A DNA stretch of 43,743 nucleotides from an uncultured Nitrospira sp. (GTDB lineage Bacteria; Nitrospirota; Nitrospiria; Nitrospirales; Nitrospiraceae), in the NCBI GenBank assembly GCA_902500745.1, contig CABVRS010000011.1:1-43743 (forward strand), given 5' to 3'. Positions 40,728-43,743 of the stretch are shown here, piece by piece (the stretch's first letter is position 1; each line of letters starts with the position of its first letter). The notes beneath the pieces were generated by a model. It saw only the letters and a program-made list of their open reading frames with translations. It did not search any database and was not told the origin of the DNA. A program made the translations under genes and the position numbers.

Positions 40728-43436
40728 ATGAGACATCTCAGCTGTTCTAAGAAGAACAGAACCAGTCAGACGAGTCTTGGAATGCTCGTTCTAATTCTGA
40801 CGTTCAGCACCTTGCTGTCCTGTGGAGCAGAGGACAACCAAGGCTCGCTGTCGACCAATCAAGCTGCGAACCCACCTGCCGGCTCGCCGGTGGCAGCCCA
40901 TCAAATCTTGTGGCAAACAGATGGATCCAGTCCGACCCGAGGGCAAGCCTCGATTCACAATTGGCCGAGGCTCACCGGTGGAACTGCTTCGTGTGACTTG
41001 AGCCAGGTCAGCGACAACAAGAGCCTCCCCCAGCATGCACCCTTCGGAGGAAGCACAGCGGTGCATTACATCCACGCGAAGTGTACCGGCGGTTCCGATG
41101 GTGGACGAATCGAAATGGTGGTCGATATGGCCGACCAGACGGTGACCGATCTCGGTAATTTTGGATTCTTCTGGTATCAACCATCCGTGTCCGTCGCCAC
41201 GGCTGTGACTCTCGACCTCGCGACATCGCCAAGTTTCTCCCAATATTTTCGCTTTAACTGGGCCACAGGGGCCGTGGGGCGGCGGCTCATCGATGGATGG
41301 AATCCCATCACCTGGCAAGTCGGCGACCACGTCGGGAATGTCGGCGGAGCCGGAGCAAACCAGACGTTCACGACCTTCCGTATACTCCTCGATCTCCGGC
41401 CCAACAGTTCAGGAACGTTCTACGTCAGCGATTTTCTCCATGGCTATTATGCGAAACCACAGATCAACATCTGGGGCGAGAATAACTTTGCCAGTGTATA
41501 TACCCACCTTTTCCCTGAAGCTCAAAAACGCAACCTGATCGGCTCTTACTGCCCGGTGACCGAAATGCTCAAAGATCCCGGCCGCGTGGAGTTGGAAGGG
41601 GGATTCACCAATGGCCAACTGAAAGAGATGGTGGCAGCCGGATGGACCATCGGCGGCGAATCCACGGAGGGACTCAACTACCTAGATTTCCACACGCTCG
41701 AGAGTGCTGCCGCTGATATGGACCAGCATCTCACTGATCTGCAGCGGCTCGGCTACCGCCGTCCGATCTTCTGGTGCTACGAAGATGCCAAGCACAACGC
41801 CTCGCTCGATGCTGAGCTGGCGAAACGAGGCGTAGTAGCTGCGTACAGCGGCAACATTTTCTCCGACAATACAGGCCGCTCGCTCTATGGAGGGCTCACC
41901 AACCCCTACAATCTGTGGGCGGTGTCAGGCGATGCTCGGTCATTGACCGAGATCATCGCGGCGATCGACCATGCGGTGAAGTACGGCGAGCAACTCGGTT
42001 TAGAGTGGCAGCGGTACGATCAGGACTTTGACGCCGTGGCTGACTATCTCGTGAAATTGCGTGGTGAGGGGAAAGTTGAAATCGTAACGGTGGAAGAAAT
42101 GATTGCCCGTCATGGCATCACGAAGGGTTCACCAACTGGCTCTCCGCCGATTGATCCTCCGCCACCTCCACCCCCACCGGCTGTACTGCTGCCGTTTGAT
42201 CAAGTCGAACCGTCCTTTACTCGATCGGCGGCTCTATTCTCCGGCCTTTGGACGCAGGCACGGACTCGCACTGTCCGTATTGCGATGCTTGGAGATTCAC
42301 AGGAAACATCACCGGAAGGAAAGGGTGAGGTGTATGTGCCGCGCCTTCAATACGAAGCGTGGAAACGATACCAGAACGTGCCTGAGACCGTCGTGGCCGG
42401 TTATCAATCATTTGGTGGTGGTACTCCTTATGGAGATTGGCTCCTGAGAGGGGCGACTGCCCGTCCCGGAGCCTCTCCGACCCGCATTCCCACGGAGCGG
42501 CTCTTGCCGGGCATTCCGGCTGCAGCGCATGCCGCGCCGGCTGGACCGCAATCGGTGAGCGGACAGCAGTACGGTCAGTTGATGGTCCTCGAACCTGATG
42601 CGCGCAGTCTTAACCCAGCAGCAGAAATTCCGACCACCAATCAATACTTCTGCACGCAAGGTTCAGTACGGGCTGAGGTGTTTGCGGCGACTCATCCGCA
42701 GTCCGGTGGCATTCTCTATAAGGCACGCCCATCCGACTTGGTGCCGAGTTATTCCGCAACAGCGACGATCGAAGAAACAGCGCCTGTCTCGTTGGTTGAT
42801 GCGACGTTTATCGTCAAGTCATTTACAACAGTCCCGCTGCCTTTTAATGGCAAACCTCATCTCCAGCTGGAGCTCCTTGGGAATACAAATTCGGCCCTGA
42901 CGGATATCATCGGCGCACGTTTTAGGAGTGATCAATGTCCACATGGACTCGTCATCCAGGATCTCGGTGCCGGCGGATTATCTACCAGAGAGTTCTTGAA
43001 TGCGTACAAGGCTTCTGGATTCCTGTTTCGGGCCATGGGGTTCGACACGGCCATTCTCCACTTCGGCGCCAATGATGCCGGTGAAGGATCGACTGCAGAG
43101 GCGTTCCGCCAAGACACGGAGCGGCTGATCGCCCGCATCCGCTCTTGGAGCGGCAAGCCCGATTTTCCAATTATCCTCATGAGCGATCCCTATAGGAAAG
43201 GGTTGACCGCCATGCAGGAGGGAGAATATAGGAAATATGTCGGAGCCCAACGAGCCATTGCCGCCTCCGATCCGAACGTGCTCGTCATCAACTCACGACG
43301 ATTGATGGATGAGCGGGGATGGAAAGCGAGTCAACCCAACCGATTGTCCGACGTACTTCTTGACGATGTGCACTATACGCCTCGCGGCGCCATCGAATTG
43401 GCCGAAGAAGAGATGAAGGCACTGCTCGGTCCGTAA
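40728..43436 (+). CDS. Lipoprotein fusing a degenerate deacetylase-like domain to an SGNH/GDSL esterase
   Basis: This encodes 902 residues. The lipoprotein signal ends TLLSC (Cys32). Residues about 55-240 look like a beta-sandwich. About 240-460 resembles a NodB polysaccharide-deacetylase fold (for example FTNGQLKEMVAAGWTIGGES), but the metal-binding Asp and HxxxH are not in their expected places (WGENN and GESTEG instead). A Pro-rich linker (about 470-487) leads to an SGNH hydrolase with block I GDS (Ser524), FGAND (Asn782) and DxxH (Asp879, His882). The esterase could remove O-acetyl groups from exported polymer. GGAG precedes the ATG by eight bases. Confidence 0.78.
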   Translation: MRHLSCSKKNRTSQTSLGMLVLILTFSTLLSCGAEDNQGSLSTNQAANPPAGSPVAAHQILWQTDGSSPTRGQASIHNWPRLTGGTASCDLSQVSDNKSLPQHAPFGGSTAVHYIHAKCTGGSDGGRIEMVVDMADQTVTDLGNFGFFWYQPSVSVATAVTLDLATSPSFSQYFRFNWATGAVGRRLIDGWNPITWQVGDHVGNVGGAGANQTFTTFRILLDLRPNSSGTFYVSDFLHGYYAKPQINIWGENNFASVYTHLFPEAQKRNLIGSYCPVTEMLKDPGRVELEGGFTNGQLKEMVAAGWTIGGESTEGLNYLDFHTLESAAADMDQHLTDLQRLGYRRPIFWCYEDAKHNASLDAELAKRGVVAAYSGNIFSDNTGRSLYGGLTNPYNLWAVSGDARSLTEIIAAIDHAVKYGEQLGLEWQRYDQDFDAVADYLVKLRGEGKVEIVTVEEMIARHGITKGSPTGSPPIDPPPPPPPPAVLLPFDQVEPSFTRSAALFSGLWTQARTRTVRIAMLGDSQETSPEGKGEVYVPRLQYEAWKRYQNVPETVVAGYQSFGGGTPYGDWLLRGATARPGASPTRIPTERLLPGIPAAAHAAPAGPQSVSGQQYGQLMVLEPDARSLNPAAEIPTTNQYFCTQGSVRAEVFAATHPQSGGILYKARPSDLVPSYSATATIEETAPVSLVDATFIVKSFTTVPLPFNGKPHLQLELLGNTNSALTDIIGARFRSDQCPHGLVIQDLGAGGLSTREFLNAYKASGFLFRAMGFDTAILHFGANDAGEGSTAEAFRQDTERLIARIRSWSGKPDFPIILMSDPYRKGLTAMQEGEYRKYVGAQRAIAASDPNVLVINSRRLMDERGWKASQPNRLSDVLLDDVHYTPRGAIELAEEEMKALLGP

Positions 43437-43649
43437 CAACTCACCAATAACTCAAGCGAATCTGTGGTTTTCGTCCCTCCTAATGATCGCATGCCCACGC
43501 CACCGGTGAGCGTGAAGCATATCCTCTAGGGCTAGATGGCCTGAGGAGATAGACATGAGCGTTCAGTCCTAATCTCTTAATACTCCTGTAACATAGACAG
43601 GGTATGCTGCGGCTGCCGGTGGTATGTGTCGTGATGAGAGGAGCTGTGT
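43437..43649. other. Intergenic region upstream of the response regulator
   Basis: No gene is supported on either strand. It contains an inverted repeat near 43497-43515 (CACGC and GCGTG around CACCGGTGA-like sequence), without a U-tract, and a Pho-box-like pair at 43577-43593. GAGAGGAG lies just before the regulator start. Confidence 0.4.
43577..43593 (+). promoter_or_regulatory. Pho-box-like pair upstream of the response regulator
   Basis: On the plus strand TTAATA (43577-43582) and GTAACA (43588-43593) are exactly 11 bp apart, one mismatch from the units before pstS. The orientation is towards the regulator, as at all the other sites. A TATGCT at 43603-43608 could be the -10. Only two units are present, so this is the weakest copy; if real it means autoregulation, as for PhoB in many bacteria. 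Confidence 0.5.
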
Positions 43650-43743
43650 ATGGCGTCGCAACGTCCAAAAACGATTCTGATCGTCGAAGACGAACCGGAG
43701 ATCGCACAATTGGTCAAGCACTATCTTGAGAAGGACGGCTTTC
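43650..43743 (+). CDS. OmpR/PhoB-type response regulator (3' end outside window)
   Basis: Only 31 codons are in the window, from the ATG at 43650 with GAGAGGAG upstream. They give ILIVEDEPEIAQLVKHYLEKDGF after a short polar lead, the first strand and helix of a receiver domain, with the acidic pair (ED) that binds Mg2+. The LIVEDEPEIAxLVxxYL pattern is typical of OmpR/PhoB-family regulators. The phosphorylated Asp and DNA-binding domain lie outside. With the phosphate genes nearby and a Pho-like repeat upstream, PhoB is the leading candidate, but the fragment alone cannot prove it. Confidence 0.75.
   Translation, partial: MASQRPKTILIVEDEPEIAQLVKHYLEKDGF

Noticed and set aside
40728..43436. 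The 902-residue lipoprotein as the exosortase substrate
   Set aside because: Its C-terminus (EEEMKALLGP) lacks the motif, membrane helix and basic tail of a sorting signal.
1..43743. CRISPR arrays, transposases, rRNA or riboswitches
   Set aside because: I saw no regular spacer-repeat pattern, no transposase motif, no rRNA sequence and no recognisable riboswitch aptamer in the window.

Overview
The window is 43.7 kb of a moderately GC-rich Gram-negative chromosome with tightly packed genes. LolA, Pal, an OprP-type porin, a Wza-like exporter and a Wzz protein show a cell with an outer membrane. The combination of a WD40-bearing PstC, an exosortase locus and several lineage-specific hypotheticals is what I would expect from Nitrospira (phylum Nitrospirota). 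That assignment is recognition, not a computed result.

Layout. 1-1733 (+): the 3' part of a radical SAM/SPASM gene and a CopD-like membrane protein. 1834-5826 (-): a 2OG-Fe(II) oxygenase, lolA and ftsK. 5919-13833 (-): a phosphate-scavenging block in transcription order oprP-like porin, pstS, pstC, pstA, pstB, phoU. 14056-15180 (+): two unrecognised envelope proteins. 15194-17259 (-): msrA, a tiny acidic protein, a PilZ protein and a Pal-type lipoprotein. 17260-18353: a gene-poor stretch with two very small genes and the 3' half of a tRNA-Arg, probably an integration scar. 18354-40384 (-): an 18-gene exopolysaccharide/exosortase locus. 40728-43436 (+): a divergent lipoprotein joining a degenerate deacetylase-like domain to an SGNH esterase. 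43650-end (+): the start of an OmpR/PhoB-type response regulator gene.

The polysaccharide locus reads as three transcription units. Unit A (40384 to 33295) holds the flippase, a polymerase/ligase, two GT4 transferases, an FkbM methyltransferase, a WcaF-like acetyltransferase and a SAM methyltransferase. Unit B (33127 to 30079) holds a GT2, a GT4 and a secreted hyaluronidase-like glycosidase. Unit C (29960 to 18354) holds an exosortase-EpsI fusion, a WecA-like initiating transferase, a PrsT-like TPR lipoprotein, a Wza-like exporter, an outer-membrane barrel, Wzz, a BY-kinase and an ExeA-like ATPase. Together they cover initiation, chain building, decoration, flipping, polymerisation, length control and export.

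The main discovery is regulatory. Exact 11-bp-phased repeats of TTAACA/GTAACA lie upstream of pstS (three copies), the porin (four copies), the response regulator (two copies) and each of the three polysaccharide units, always in the same orientation relative to the downstream gene. This is the architecture of a PhoB/PhoP operator. The simplest reading is that phosphate starvation, through the adjacent regulator, switches on both phosphate uptake and the whole exopolysaccharide/exosortase locus.
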